Counted from the first letter of the stretch, positions 8,129 through 17,318 are shown. The stretch: DNA of 64,000 nt from Enterococcus florum (GCF_004309355.1 NZ_BJCC01000034.1:62001-126000); one strand, 5' to 3'. Notes: generated from the sequence alone by a model not told the origin. A program made the numbers and translations.

Positions 8129-9433
8129 TTACACAGCAGATTTCAACTTCATATTTTTCTTGCTTTTTTTGTAATACTGCCGCAAAAAGAAAAGGGAAAA
8201 CAGCAAAGTGAGCCCTTCTGTGACTGGGAGGCTCACCCATGCCCCCGTTATCCCACAAATCCTTGCCAAGATGATTACGAATGGAATCAAGAAAATATAC
8301 CCGCGGAACAACGCTAACGCAAAAGCTTGCTTGGCCTGTCCAATCGCGGAAAAGAAAATACTAAAAACCATATTCAACGAGGAGCCGAATAACGATAAAA
8401 AGAAAATCGGTATTCCAGCAGCGGCTAACTGAATCAACAGGGGATCGTTTTCCCGGTTAAAGGCTGAGATGATCGGATATTTTAGGAAAAACAGAATCAG
8501 ATACAACCCGATCGCCATAATAAAGCTAGTTTTTAAGCCGAAGGACAACGTTTTTTGAATCGTCTGGATTTCTTTTCTATTCACCGCACGGCTGATTAAT
8601 GGCTGTATTCCTTGGGCAACCCCCGTAAACAAGGAAAGGGCGACAACCAGAACGTTCGCCAAGACTCCATAAGCAGCAATCGCGATATCCCCACCTAACC
8701 CGATCAATACTTGATTAAACACTAAAATACTGACACCAGTACTCATTTCTGCAAGAAAAGAAGAAAGTCCAAGCTGGATACTTTTAGTAATCGTTCCGAA
8801 TTCAGGGATTGCCCAGCTTAATGAGAGCCGACGCTTTGAAAAATTGCGATGCGTACTCAAAATAGCCAGACTGATTACTGGAGACAACACTGTAGCCAAT
8901 GCCGCACCGGCCATGCCCATGTTCATTGGAAAAACGAAAATATAGTCAAAGATCATATTGAATACACTTGAGAAAATCATCGCCTTCATTGCCAGTTGCG
9001 GATTCTGATCATTTCGAATGAACGCCAAGCATAAATTGTTCAAAATGAAAAACGGCGCCATCACTAAAATAAAGCGCATGTACATCGTCGTCAAATCCAC
9101 AGTTGCGCCGCTGGCACCTAATAATAGCGCTAATTGACGGCTGAAACAGATCCCGACTATTGTAAAAAAAAGCCCAATGAGTCCCCCAACGATCAGTAGT
9201 TGAGAGAAATAATTGCCGCTTCTCCCCTTTAATGCAAAAAGCGTCGCGCCACCCATTCCCAGCAGCAAACCCAGACCCGTCAGCAGATTAAATAAAGGCA
9301 ACGCAATATTTAAAGCCGCTAAGCCTAGTACACCCACCCCATTTGCGATAAAGAACGTATCCGCTAAAATATACAGTGACAACCCTAGTGTGCTTAAAAC
9401 GCTGCGTGTTACATACCCTTTGATCTCATTCAT
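8129..9433 (-). CDS. MATE family multidrug / cation antiporter
   Basis: A 434-residue, roughly 12-span transporter of the MATE (NorM/DinF-like) family, which exports cationic drugs, dyes or metabolites in exchange for Na+ or H+. The start is the ATG at 9431-9433 (MNEIKGYV), 8 bases behind GGAGGG. The first span region (SLYILADTFFIANGVGVLGLAALNIA) and the repeated second half (RAVNRKEIQTIQKTLSFGLK onward) show the usual pseudo-twofold MATE layout. It lies just downstream of a spermidine/spermine-type acetyltransferase gene, separated by a hairpin with a U-run (9450-9496). By position, polyamine or cationic-compound export is a plausible role, but the substrate is not shown. Confidence 0.88.
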   Translation of the reverse strand: MNEIKGYVTRSVLSTLGLSLYILADTFFIANGVGVLGLAALNIALPLFNLLTGLGLLLGMGGATLFALKGRSGNYFSQLLIVGGLIGLFFTIVGICFSRQLALLLGASGATVDLTTMYMRFILVMAPFFILNNLCLAFIRNDQNPQLAMKAMIFSSVFNMIFDYIFVFPMNMGMAGAALATVLSPVISLAILSTHRNFSKRRLSLSWAIPEFGTITKSIQLGLSSFLAEMSTGVSILVFNQVLIGLGGDIAIAAYGVLANVLVVALSLFTGVAQGIQPLISRAVNRKEIQTIQKTLSFGLKTSFIMAIGLYLILFFLKYPIISAFNRENDPLLIQLAAAGIPIFFLSLFGSSLNMVFSIFFSAIGQAKQAFALALFRGYIFLIPFVIILARICGITGAWVSLPVTEGLTLLFSLFFLRQYYKKSKKNMKLKSAV

Positions 9434-9449
9434 TTGATATTCCCTCCAC

Positions 9450-9496
9450 AAAAAAATAGCATCCTACCCTCCTATGGCCTATGGGGTAGACTGCTA
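9450..9496 (-). terminator. Terminator or attenuator directly before the MATE gene
   Basis: Minus strand: TAGCAGTCTACCCC pairs with AGGGTAGGATGCTA (two central mismatches), followed by seven T. The T-run ends only a few bases before the MATE ribosome-binding site, so any transcript from upstream must read through it. It may simply end the acetyltransferase message or may gate MATE expression. Confidence 0.7.
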
Positions 9497-9586
9497 CTAA
9501 AAACAAAACCCGGCGATTTTGCTAAAAGTTCTTCATAATTTCTCTCCATTCTAGCAACAAACGCATGAAAAGGCAACCACACTTTT

Positions 9587-10033
9587 TTAAAAATCAAAAT
9601 ACATGAGTCGTTCGCCGTTTGCTGGATCATATCTTTGACTATCAATAAAACCAAATCGTTGGTAATAGGGAATGATTTTTTTATTCTTGTCATGCACACT
9701 TAAATAGATGCGATTGATCCCATAATGCTCCTTCATAAAGTCCATTAATAAAGAAATAAATTTAGTGCCGTATCCTTTTCCTTGAAAGTCCGTACCGATC
9801 ATGATTCGATCCAGCCACATCTCTTTGCCTCGTTTAGCACCAACCATGGAAAACCCCACTAACTGAGCGTCATCATATAACGCGAGTGGACGCCATTGGA
9901 GTGATACATCATAAGCGGCCTCCAATAACGATTGTGCGTTGCTTTCGATAAAATCCTGCTGATTTTTTGAGACGGAGAGGGCAACGATCTTACGCCAGTT
10001 TGTTTCATCGACATCCTTAATTAATAGACTCAT
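9587..10033 (-). CDS. GNAT acetyltransferase, diamine/spermidine (BltD-like) type
   Basis: A 148-residue GNAT enzyme that transfers acetyl from acetyl-CoA to an amine. It resembles Bacillus BltD along its length: SKNQQDFIES near the N-terminus, RPLALYDDAQLVGF, WLDRIMIGTDFQGKGYG (the acetyl-CoA pyrophosphate loop, QGKGYG) and RIYLSVHDKNKKIIPYYQRFGF. BltD acetylates spermidine and spermine and is co-transcribed with the Blt efflux pump. Here the next gene on the same strand is a MATE pump, an analogous pairing. AGGAGG precedes the ATG. Another small amine could be the substrate. Confidence 0.85.
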   Translation of the reverse strand: MSLLIKDVDETNWRKIVALSVSKNQQDFIESNAQSLLEAAYDVSLQWRPLALYDDAQLVGFSMVGAKRGKEMWLDRIMIGTDFQGKGYGTKFISLLMDFMKEHYGINRIYLSVHDKNKKIIPYYQRFGFIDSQRYDPANGERLMYFDF

Positions 10034-10197
10034 AAAAAAGCCTCCTCATTGTTCAAAAATACTATTTGTTAGCTACGGTATCAAAAATAGCAAAAAACAG
10101 CAATCGATAAAGCCGAATGCCGTGTTTTACTCACACTTTAGAAAAAGCAATCTCATGATCAGAAAAGGATGCCGCATGGATCAACCTAACAGTTAAC

Positions 10198-10480
10198 TAC
10201 GTATGGAAGGCATAAATGCCTGAACCTAAAGCAAAAGCAACTAAGACAGAACCGATGAAGGTGAGCGTTGACTCTCTTTCGTCTTGTGCTTGCTGGATAA
10301 AGCGTCCGGTAGTAGTGCCATACTCCCTGACACGAAGATGCTGCACCTTCAATAATCATCCTACTGGCTTCGATAACCTACCTGATCCTCGATCAGACGT
10401 TTGCTGCGATCAAATTCTTGATACAGATTCTTGGAACATAAAGTGCCTTCCGCCCGATTGGTTTAAGTCCCACTACTGTC
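10198..10480 (-). pseudogene. Decayed minus-strand gene fragment with one membrane span
   Basis: The gap 10034-10617 has no intact gene. On the minus strand LYQEFDRSKRLIEDQVGYRS is interrupted by stops and continues in another frame as REYGTTTGRFIQQAQDERES followed by a hydrophobic segment (FIGSVLVAFALGSGIYAF) and a stop. This looks like a frameshifted small membrane protein. I do not recognise a family. The plus-strand 92-codon frame at 10216-10494 is a shadow. Confidence 0.35.
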
Positions 10481-10617
10481 TAAATCCATTTTAGTTTGTA
10501 ATAGTTCTCTTGATTCACAGCATACACTGCTGTTCCGCCTTTTTCCAAACAAAAAAACATCCAAAACAGAAATCATACCTGCTTTGAATGCTCCTCAATC
10601 ATAAAATAAATCTTTAC

Positions 10618-11568
10618 CTACCCAAGCACTCCCACCTGCTTCTTCCGCTCCAGCTTCTTGGCATAATAAGCCGCTTCTCCTTTTGTCGCATAGACAAAAT
10701 GGCCAGGAGCGATCTCTTGCAGCTGACGGTGCTGCCCGTCGTTGGGTTCGACTTGGTATTTGATTCGTTTGCGTTGGCGTTCGTAAATGGGATCGGGCAT
10801 CGGGATGGCCGACAGCAGGCTTTCGGTGTAGGGATGAACGCCGGAATAATAAATGCCATCGCTAGTGCCGATCTCCAGCAATCGGCCATTGTGCATCACC
10901 CCGATACGGTCGCTGATGTGTTTGACCATCGAGAGATCGTGGGCGATAAACAGATAGGTCAACTGGCGTTCCTTTTGGAGATCCTGCAGCAGGTTCACCA
11001 CTTGTGCCTGAATCGAGACATCCAGTGCGGAAATGGGTTCATCACAGACGATGAATCGTGGATCAACGGCCAAGGCTCTGGCTATACCGATCCGCTGCCG
11101 CTGCCCCCCGGAGAATTCATGGGGGTAACGGGTACCATGATTGGGATTTAGTCCAACAGTTTTTAACAACTGATTAACCCGCTCGCTGCGCTTCTGACTG
11201 GATTTTGTTAAGTGATTGACGTCCAGTCCTTCTGCAATGATATCCTTGACCTTCATTCTGGGATTTAAAGAAGCATAAGGGTCTTGAAAAATCATTTGCA
11301 CGTCTCGGCGAAAGCGAGTGTTGTCTGCTTTGTCCTTGATAGTCATAATATCTTGGCCTTCAAAGAGGATTTGGCCTCCTGTAGGCTGGGTCAGGCGCAG
11401 GATCGAACGACCGGTAGTGGATTTCCCACTGCCGGATTCGCCCACCAATCCAAAGGTCTCGCCTTGATGAATAGTAAAACTGATGTCGTCGACTGCCTTG
11501 ACTTGGTTCTTGCTGCCGACATTAAAATATTGCTTGAGTCCTTTGACTTCTAGTAAGACCTCTGCCAT
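10618..11568 (-). CDS. oppF: Oligopeptide ABC transporter ATP-binding protein OppF
   Basis: Cytoplasmic ATPase subunit (316 aa) that powers oligopeptide import with OppD. Motifs: Walker A GESGSGKS, signature FSGGQRQR, Walker B FIVCDEPISALD and the H-loop YLFIAHDLS. The C-terminal section after residue 240 (GVHPYTESLLSAIPMPDP) is the oligopeptide/dipeptide extension typical of OppF, which in related proteins carries an iron-sulfur-type cysteine motif not obvious here. It is the last gene of the oppBCDF run, 33 bases after oppD. No strong terminator was seen behind it. Confidence 0.93.
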   Translation of the reverse strand: MAEVLLEVKGLKQYFNVGSKNQVKAVDDISFTIHQGETFGLVGESGSGKSTTGRSILRLTQPTGGQILFEGQDIMTIKDKADNTRFRRDVQMIFQDPYASLNPRMKVKDIIAEGLDVNHLTKSSQKRSERVNQLLKTVGLNPNHGTRYPHEFSGGQRQRIGIARALAVDPRFIVCDEPISALDVSIQAQVVNLLQDLQKERQLTYLFIAHDLSMVKHISDRIGVMHNGRLLEIGTSDGIYYSGVHPYTESLLSAIPMPDPIYERQRKRIKYQVEPNDGQHRQLQEIAPGHFVYATKGEAAYYAKKLERKKQVGVLG

Positions 11569-11601
11569 TTGGGTTCCTCCTGATTCGTTTTGCTTCGTCC
11601 T

Positions 11602-12669
11602 TTAGTTGCCTAATGAGGTGCTTATATCATTAGAAGAAAGATTGTGCTGGTTAAATTGTTCCCATCTTCGCAGGATCTCCTGCGGCGGGGTAACAGCTGG
11701 AGCTTGTGGCGCCAATAACCAAGTCGCTGCTTTGTGAGTCTCTGACAAGGCGAAAAACGGCGGCTCCTGCTCGGCATCGATTTTCATCGCATAGCTGTTT
11801 CTAGGATAAAAGGCATCGCCCTTTGGCGGATTTAGCAGATCTGGCGGCGAGCCCGGAATCGCATAAAGTCGATCATTGGCATCATCTAGTGTCGGCATCG
11901 AGCTTAGAAGTCCCCAGGTATAAGGATGCTGCGGATTAAAAAAGATTTCCTCAGCGGTACCGACTTCGACAATTTTACCGGCGTACATCACAGCAACACG
12001 GTCAGCGACATTGGCCACCACACCTAAGTCATGGGTAATAAAAATGATCGACGTTTTTACCTTGGTTTGGATTTCTTTTAACAGTTCTAAGATTTGAGCC
12101 TGGATCGTGACATCCAATGCAGTTGTTGGTTCATCGGCGATCAATATTTCCGGATAACAGATCAGCGCGATAGCGATCACGATTCGTTGTCGTTGTCCAC
12201 CGGAAAACTGATGAGGATAGCTTTTCAGACGTTTTTCTGCTTCAGGGATTTCGACCAGTTCTAGCAGATTCAGTGCTTCTTTCATGGCAGCCTGTTTGCT
12301 GATTTTTTGATGCTTTCGCAGTGATTCTGCTACCTGCTTGCCGATGGTCATCGTCGGGTCGAGAGAAGTCATCGGATCTTGAAAGATCATAGCTATTTCC
12401 TTGCCGCGGATGTTCTGCATCTCACGTTCAGAATGCTGGACTAAATCTTGACCTTTAAACAATATTTGGCCTTTTTCGATGCTGGCATTACTGGAAAGCA
12501 GCTTCATGATCGAACGGCTGGTCACTGATTTTCCGCTGCCGGATTCGCCGACGATCGCCAAAGTCTCCCCTTTTGCCAGTTCTAGATCAACACCGCGGAT
12601 TGCTTGAACTTTGCCGGCAAAGGTATCAAATGAGATGGTTAGGTCTTTGATTTCAAGTAAATTGTTCAT
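11602..12669 (-). CDS. oppD: Oligopeptide ABC transporter ATP-binding protein OppD
   Basis: A 355-residue ATPase subunit of the oligopeptide importer. Walker A GESGSGKS lies near residue 41, followed by the Q-loop IFQDPMTSLDP, signature FSGGQRQR, Walker B ILIADEPTTALD and switch His FITHDLG. The C-terminal oligopeptide extension begins HPYTWGLLSSMPTL. It starts 6 bases after oppC, as in a translationally linked operon. The last 40 or so residues (QAPAVTPPQEI onward) are less typical and probably variable. Confidence 0.94.
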   Translation of the reverse strand: MNNLLEIKDLTISFDTFAGKVQAIRGVDLELAKGETLAIVGESGSGKSVTSRSIMKLLSSNASIEKGQILFKGQDLVQHSEREMQNIRGKEIAMIFQDPMTSLDPTMTIGKQVAESLRKHQKISKQAAMKEALNLLELVEIPEAEKRLKSYPHQFSGGQRQRIVIAIALICYPEILIADEPTTALDVTIQAQILELLKEIQTKVKTSIIFITHDLGVVANVADRVAVMYAGKIVEVGTAEEIFFNPQHPYTWGLLSSMPTLDDANDRLYAIPGSPPDLLNPPKGDAFYPRNSYAMKIDAEQEPPFFALSETHKAATWLLAPQAPAVTPPQEILRRWEQFNQHNLSSNDISTSLGN

Positions 12670-12675
12670 TTGTCG

Positions 12676-13716
12676 TCACTCTTTCATTTTAGGGTCAAAG
12701 GCATCACGCAAGCCGTCTGCCAGAAGATTGAAACAGATCATGATCACAGAGATTGTGACCGCTGGAACCCACATCAGATACGGCAAATACAAGAAGGTGC
12801 GGTAGCCCTCATTCAGCAAAGTTCCTAAAGAAGCATTCGGCGGGATTAGCCCTAATCCGATAAAGCTTAAAAAAGCTTCGAAGAAAATCGCTGTCGGAAT
12901 ACTGAACATCATTTGGATAATGATCACACTGCTGATGTTCGGCAAAATGTGCTTCATAGCGATTCGCCAGCGTGGTTCCCCCATGGTCTTGCTGGCAAGG
13001 ACGTACTCTTGGTCCTTCAGCTTCAAAGTTTGGGCTCGTACGATTCGAGCCATTGGGATCCAGTTGGTGATCGCCATTGCAGCGACGATCGAGAAGATCC
13101 CTGGTTCGAATACCACTAGCATCAGAATCATAACGACTAGATTCGGAACACCGGATAAGATTTCCAAAAAACGCTGCATGCCATTATCGACTCTGCCGCC
13201 GATCATGCCGGAGATCAAGCCGTAAATCACACCAATTGTGATATCAAATAAAGCGGCGATAAAAGCGATTAACAAAGAGATTCGAGTCCCCATGAAGAGA
13301 CGGCTCAATACATCTCGTCCCAACCCATCTGTTCCTAAAAGAAAGTTTACGTCGCTGGGAACGTTGGCTTGGTTGTAGCGATCGACCATTTGTCCACCGA
13401 CCGCTGCAGTCCCGTTCAACCCATCGATATTAATGCCGGGAATTCGTGGCGGCAAGTTGATATAGTTGATGTTTTGAGCAGTTGGATCGTGAGGCGAAAC
13501 AAAGATCGTCACGATCGAGACCAAAATAATGATCCCCAGCAGACTAATCGAGATCACCGCGGCTTTGTTTTTCTTCAATCGACGCCAAGAATCTTGGAAA
13601 AAATTCAGTGAAGGTGCAGCGATTTCTTCTCTTTTTTCTTCCGTTGCTTTTTCCAGCGGTAAAAAGTCACTGGCTGGAATTTGACTGATGTTGTGGTTTT
13701 CATTGGGCCATTCCAT
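12676..13716 (-). CDS. oppC: Oligopeptide ABC transporter permease OppC
   Basis: Membrane permease subunit of 346 aa. A cytoplasmic N-terminal tail of about 50 residues is followed by a first span (AVISISLLGIIILVSIVTIF), a large external loop and five further spans. The EAA-type coupling loop is seen in EYVLASKTMGEPRWRIAMKHILPN. The start codon overlaps the last base of oppB, so the two are probably translated together. Forms the channel with OppB. Confidence 0.94.
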   Translation of the reverse strand: MEWPNENHNISQIPASDFLPLEKATEEKREEIAAPSLNFFQDSWRRLKKNKAAVISISLLGIIILVSIVTIFVSPHDPTAQNINYINLPPRIPGINIDGLNGTAAVGGQMVDRYNQANVPSDVNFLLGTDGLGRDVLSRLFMGTRISLLIAFIAALFDITIGVIYGLISGMIGGRVDNGMQRFLEILSGVPNLVVMILMLVVFEPGIFSIVAAMAITNWIPMARIVRAQTLKLKDQEYVLASKTMGEPRWRIAMKHILPNISSVIIIQMMFSIPTAIFFEAFLSFIGLGLIPPNASLGTLLNEGYRTFLYLPYLMWVPAVTISVIMICFNLLADGLRDAFDPKMKE

Positions 13717-14684
13717 TAGCTGCGGCTCCCTTCTGATAAACGAATGCGTGGATCGACCAGACCGTACAAAAGATCGACCACTAAAATGATGACGACCAGC
13801 ATGAATGAATACAGGATTGTGACAGCCATAATCGTCGGGTAATCATTGGTGGTGATCGAACGGACGAATTGCTCTCCGATCCCCGGAATGGCGAAAATGT
13901 TCTCCACCACCAGTGAACCGGTCATCAATGCTACGGCCAAGGGTCCTAATAAGGTCATCAAGGGAATCAAGCTGTTACGCAGGCCATGGCGAAACGCGAC
14001 CTGTGCGCGGCTCAATCCTTTTGCCCGAGCCAATTCGACATAATCACTGTGTAGGACCTCCACCATTTCCGTTCGGATAAAACGGGCGGAGTCGGCCAAC
14101 GGCGACATCGCCAAAGCGATCGTCGGCAAGATCGTGTACAAAAAACCATCCCAGCGCGCGATCGGCAAGACCTTTAGCTGGATAGCAAATACATATTGCA
14201 GTAGCACCGCAAAGACAAAGTTCGGGATTGATCGTCCTAGGATCGCCACTAAGGTCGACGAAGTATCGACCCAAGTATTTTGCTTCATTGCTGAGATCGT
14301 GCCTAGCAAAATGCCGACAAGGGTCCCGAAAATGATCGCCTGCAAGCCTAATTGCAGCGAGGGTCCAATACGTCCTGCCAACAGGGCAGCAACCGGCTGG
14401 TTTCTAAATTGGAAGGAAATCCCGAAATCACCTTGAACGAGGTTGGATAGATAGAGACCGTATTGGACTAAGACTGGCTGATCCAGCCCCAATTGGCGGT
14501 TTAGCTGCTCGATCGTTTCAGGACTCAGCTGCTGCTGATTGGTATAGGGTGTCCCGGGCAATAATTGCATTAAAAAGAAGGTCACTGTGGCAATCAGCCA
14601 AAGTGTGATCAACATGAAAAAAACGCGGTTCAATAAATACTTTACATAATTGTTCAATTCGGTCGCCTCCGTGTTCTTTGACAT
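13716..14684 (-). CDS. oppB: Oligopeptide ABC transporter permease OppB
   Basis: A 322-residue permease with six spans. The N-terminal VFFMLITLWLIATVTFFLMQLLPG and the coupling loop DYVELARAKGLSRAQVAFRH are typical of the OppB/DppB family. It begins the oppBCDF run. The binding-protein gene oppA lies upstream on the same strand but is separated by about 480 bases holding a plus-strand DUF3899 gene, so oppBCDF either has its own promoter or is reached by read-through from oppA. Confidence 0.94.
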   Translation of the reverse strand: MSKNTEATELNNYVKYLLNRVFFMLITLWLIATVTFFLMQLLPGTPYTNQQQLSPETIEQLNRQLGLDQPVLVQYGLYLSNLVQGDFGISFQFRNQPVAALLAGRIGPSLQLGLQAIIFGTLVGILLGTISAMKQNTWVDTSSTLVAILGRSIPNFVFAVLLQYVFAIQLKVLPIARWDGFLYTILPTIALAMSPLADSARFIRTEMVEVLHSDYVELARAKGLSRAQVAFRHGLRNSLIPLMTLLGPLAVALMTGSLVVENIFAIPGIGEQFVRSITTNDYPTIMAVTILYSFMLVVIILVVDLLYGLVDPRIRLSEGSRS

Positions 14685-14806
14685 CTTTCGCTGATTTCGC
14701 TACATTGAATAAGAAAGATCGCAGTACTCGTTGCTTCCCGTAGCACTGCTGCCTGGAATATCCATCATTCTATGTATAGCTAAAACAAAAAAGGAGTCTC
14801 TCTTTT

Positions 14807-15139
14807 ATGAAAAAAAATCTGTTACCGCATGCGATCGCACTGCTGATCGTTGTAGCGGTCCTGTTCTTCTCGCTACTTGATGGCAGTGTAAGCTGGTTGC
14901 AGTTGTCGAATCGCCTGTTTATGATCGGTCTGCCGTTTTTAATCATTGGCGGATGGTTCTGGGTCTTTTCCTCCGGCTTCTTCGACCACTTTCAAGCTTC
15001 CTTTCGTGCAAGAAGCAAACAGCAGAAAAAGTCGTTTGTCCCGCTTTCCTCCGTGGGTACCAGCAAATTTCTCTGGTTGACCGTAGCGTCGGAACTGATC
15101 GGAACCTCGATCCTTTTTCTGCTGATCGATCTGATTTAA
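14807..15139 (+). CDS. DUF3899 family small membrane protein
   Basis: A 110-residue protein with three predicted spans: ALLIVVAVLFFSLL, LFMIGLPFLIIGGWFWVFSSGFF and the C-terminal LTVASELIGTSILFLLI. A basic central segment (RARSKQQKK) lies between spans two and three. This matches the DUF3899 family, which has no known function. AAAAGGAG precedes the ATG by about 10 bases. It sits on the opposite strand, inside the opp locus between oppA and oppB, and has its own terminator overlapping the end of oppA. Family assignment is by recognition; any role in peptide uptake would be inference from position. Confidence 0.75.
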   Translation: MKKNLLPHAIALLIVVAVLFFSLLDGSVSWLQLSNRLFMIGLPFLIIGGWFWVFSSGFFDHFQASFRARSKQQKKSFVPLSSVGTSKFLWLTVASELIGTSILFLLIDLI

Positions 15140-15142
15140 GAA

Positions 15143-15172
15143 GTCCGGTACATACCGGGCTTTTTATTTTTT
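15143..15172 (+). terminator. Intrinsic terminator of the DUF3899 gene
   Basis: GTCCGGTA and TACCGGGC form a stem with a two-base loop, followed on the plus strand by TTTTTATTTTTT. It overlaps the last codons of the convergent oppA. Confidence 0.85.
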
Positions 15173-16828
15173 GCTAGCCCACTTGTAATCCCAGGCAGCT
15201 CCAGCAGCATGATGGATGATTCCTTCCATTTGATCGCTGATCAGGTGTCCTTCAGCCTTTTGGTAGATCGGGATGATCCCTGCATCGTCTGCGATAATCC
15301 GGTTAGCATCCTGCAAGTTTTTCCAACGGGCTTCTTCGTCATTGGCATTGGTGGTTGCAGATTCTTCAACCGCCTTGTCGTAATCCGAATTGCTCCAGCG
15401 CCCATTATTTTGGGAATTGTCGCTGGTGAATAAATCGGTGAAGCTGCTTGGGTCCGCATAATCGGCACCCCAGCCGCCTAATACTAAGTCGAAATCACCA
15501 GAGATCGAACGATCCAGGCGCACAGAAAATGGAACCGGCGTTGGTGAGACCGTGACACCTTCCAGGTTTTCCTGAATGCTGTTTTGCAAGTATTCCACTG
15601 CTCTTCTGGAAGAGTCGGTGTCAGAAGACAGAATACTCATGTTCAATGTATCAATGTTCAGTTCTTCTTTGGCCTTGTCCCAAAATTCTTTGGCCTGCTC
15701 AGGGTCGTAGGCGATCTGTTCGCCGGCTTCCTTAACAAAATCCTCATCAGTTTCTGGGTTTTTGGACAATTCAGAAGGCACCAAGTTCGTGGCTGCGACG
15801 GAGCCATCACCTAGGATCTGGGTCACTAATGCTTCTCGGTTAATCGCATACGCGATTGCTTTGCGCAGGTTCTCATTGCGAAACGGCGAATCTGCATCGC
15901 GTTGATTTAATTCTAAATAGCTGGTAGTAGCTTCTTTAAATGATTGATAATTCGGATCATTGGCATTTTGCTGTGCCAGCTCTCCAGTCAAAATGACATC
16001 GTCTGCTTGTCCATCATTGAACAGGTTCAAGGCTGTTGAAGCTTCTTTAACGACACTGACATTGATGGCAGAAAGTTCAACTGCGTCACTATCCCAGTAA
16101 TCCTCATTTTTTTTGTAAGTCCACTCCGTATCCGTTCCCGGACCGTCAAAGTCTTCTAAAGTGAATGGGCCATTGTATACTGCATTGTCGCTATTAGTGG
16201 CATACGCATCGCCATATTCTTCGACCACTTCCTGTTTTTGCGGAAAGAACGATGGAAAGGCCAGTAAATACTGAAAATATGGGGTTGGTTTTGCCAGCTT
16301 GATCTCTAATTCATGCTCATTGACTGCGGTGATGCCTAACGTGTCTGGTTCCTGTTCGCCAGAAGTAATCGCTGCGGCATTTTCAACAGGTTCATATAGA
16401 TACGCATATTGTGAAGCGGTTTCTGGTCGAACTGTTCGCTGCCAGCCATAAACATAATCCTCGGCGGTAACTGGATCGCCATTGGACCAGACAGCGTCAT
16501 CACGTAATTTAATGGTATAAGTCAACCCGTCTTCACTGACCTTCGCCATCTCAGCAGCACCTGCTGGTTTTGGTTCGCTGTTCCCATCAAGACGATAAAT
16601 ACCTTCGTAGACATTGTTCAAGGCAGTAAAACTGATTGTATCTGTGGCCTGTGAAAGATCCGCACTAGGGATTTCCTGAGGGACGATGACATTGAACACG
16701 CCTGCTTGACTGTTTTCGCCGCCTGACGAAGAACCACTGTCACCCGTTTGATCGTCGTTTCCCCCATAGCATCCTGCCAGTAATACAGCACTGAATGCAA
16801 TAACACCAAATGTAGCTAATTTCCTCAT
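15164..16828 (-). CDS. oppA: Oligopeptide-binding lipoprotein OppA
   Basis: Extracellular solute-binding protein, family 5 (554 aa), that captures oligopeptides for the OppBCDF importer. A signal peptide with lipobox (AVLLAGCYGG, lipid-modified Cys at 19) is followed by a Ser/Gly/Asp-rich linker. Family features include DAVWSNGDPVTAEDYVYGWQRT and FPSFFPQKQEVVE. The upstream region contains a good promoter (TTGATT, 17 bases, TAAACT) and two CodY-like boxes between the promoter and the gene, suggesting repression when branched-chain amino acids and GTP are plentiful. In enterococci such proteins can also import peptide pheromones; nothing here shows that. Confidence 0.94.
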   Translation of the reverse strand: MRKLATFGVIAFSAVLLAGCYGGNDDQTGDSGSSSGGENSQAGVFNVIVPQEIPSADLSQATDTISFTALNNVYEGIYRLDGNSEPKPAGAAEMAKVSEDGLTYTIKLRDDAVWSNGDPVTAEDYVYGWQRTVRPETASQYAYLYEPVENAAAITSGEQEPDTLGITAVNEHELEIKLAKPTPYFQYLLAFPSFFPQKQEVVEEYGDAYATNSDNAVYNGPFTLEDFDGPGTDTEWTYKKNEDYWDSDAVELSAINVSVVKEASTALNLFNDGQADDVILTGELAQQNANDPNYQSFKEATTSYLELNQRDADSPFRNENLRKAIAYAINREALVTQILGDGSVAATNLVPSELSKNPETDEDFVKEAGEQIAYDPEQAKEFWDKAKEELNIDTLNMSILSSDTDSSRRAVEYLQNSIQENLEGVTVSPTPVPFSVRLDRSISGDFDLVLGGWGADYADPSSFTDLFTSDNSQNNGRWSNSDYDKAVEESATTNANDEEARWKNLQDANRIIADDAGIIPIYQKAEGHLISDQMEGIIHHAAGAAWDYKWASKK

Positions 16829-16848
16829 TCGAACTTCCCCTTTATCTA

Positions 16849-16881
16849 AATTTTCAGATTAATTAGCGTTTTCTGAATATG
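16849..16881 (-). promoter_or_regulatory. Two CodY-like boxes in the oppA leader
   Basis: At 16849-16863 the sequence AATTTTCAGATTAAT matches 12 of 15 positions of the CodY consensus AATTTTCWGAAAATT; at 16867-16881 CGTTTTCTGAATATG matches 11 of 15 read on the other strand. They lie just downstream of the predicted -10, where binding would block transcription. Confidence 0.55.
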
Positions 16882-16887
16882 AAGAGC

Positions 16888-16916
16888 AGTTTAATGAGTT
16901 TTCGTTTAAAAATCAA
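16888..16916 (-). promoter_or_regulatory. Predicted sigma-A promoter of oppA
   Basis: On the minus strand TTGATT (16911-16916) and TAAACT (16888-16893) are separated by 17 bases. The rest of the gap 16829-17448 is very AT-rich and contains this promoter, the CodY-like boxes and, at its far end, the promoter of the divergent ABC operon; I saw no gene in it. Confidence 0.5.
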
Positions 16917-17318
16917 TTTATTTGTCTCGCAATCCACTTAAATAACTCGATAATTTGATTGAATTATCAAAATTGTCTGAATTTATGCAATCATGAAATT
17001 GCTCAAAATTTAAAAAATAACCTCTAAATGATAAGTATGTCTCTGATAAATAACTGCAATCATTTTGAGCTTCAAAATATATGTTTATTCATTCATGTGA
17101 AAAAGTTATTTTGTCAAAGCGAACTAAAAACGGGATAAACAACTATAAAATAACCAAAATACTTCAAATCACAGCATTTTATTCATTTTGTTAAAATTTT
17201 TGTTCGAAATTTCACTTTTAAAAGAAAAAAAGCCATATCTGACGCCATTTTATCGAAAAAACGGTGATTACGATTATTATTTATAAAACCCAATTATTCA
17301 ATAAAAATATCTAAATTT

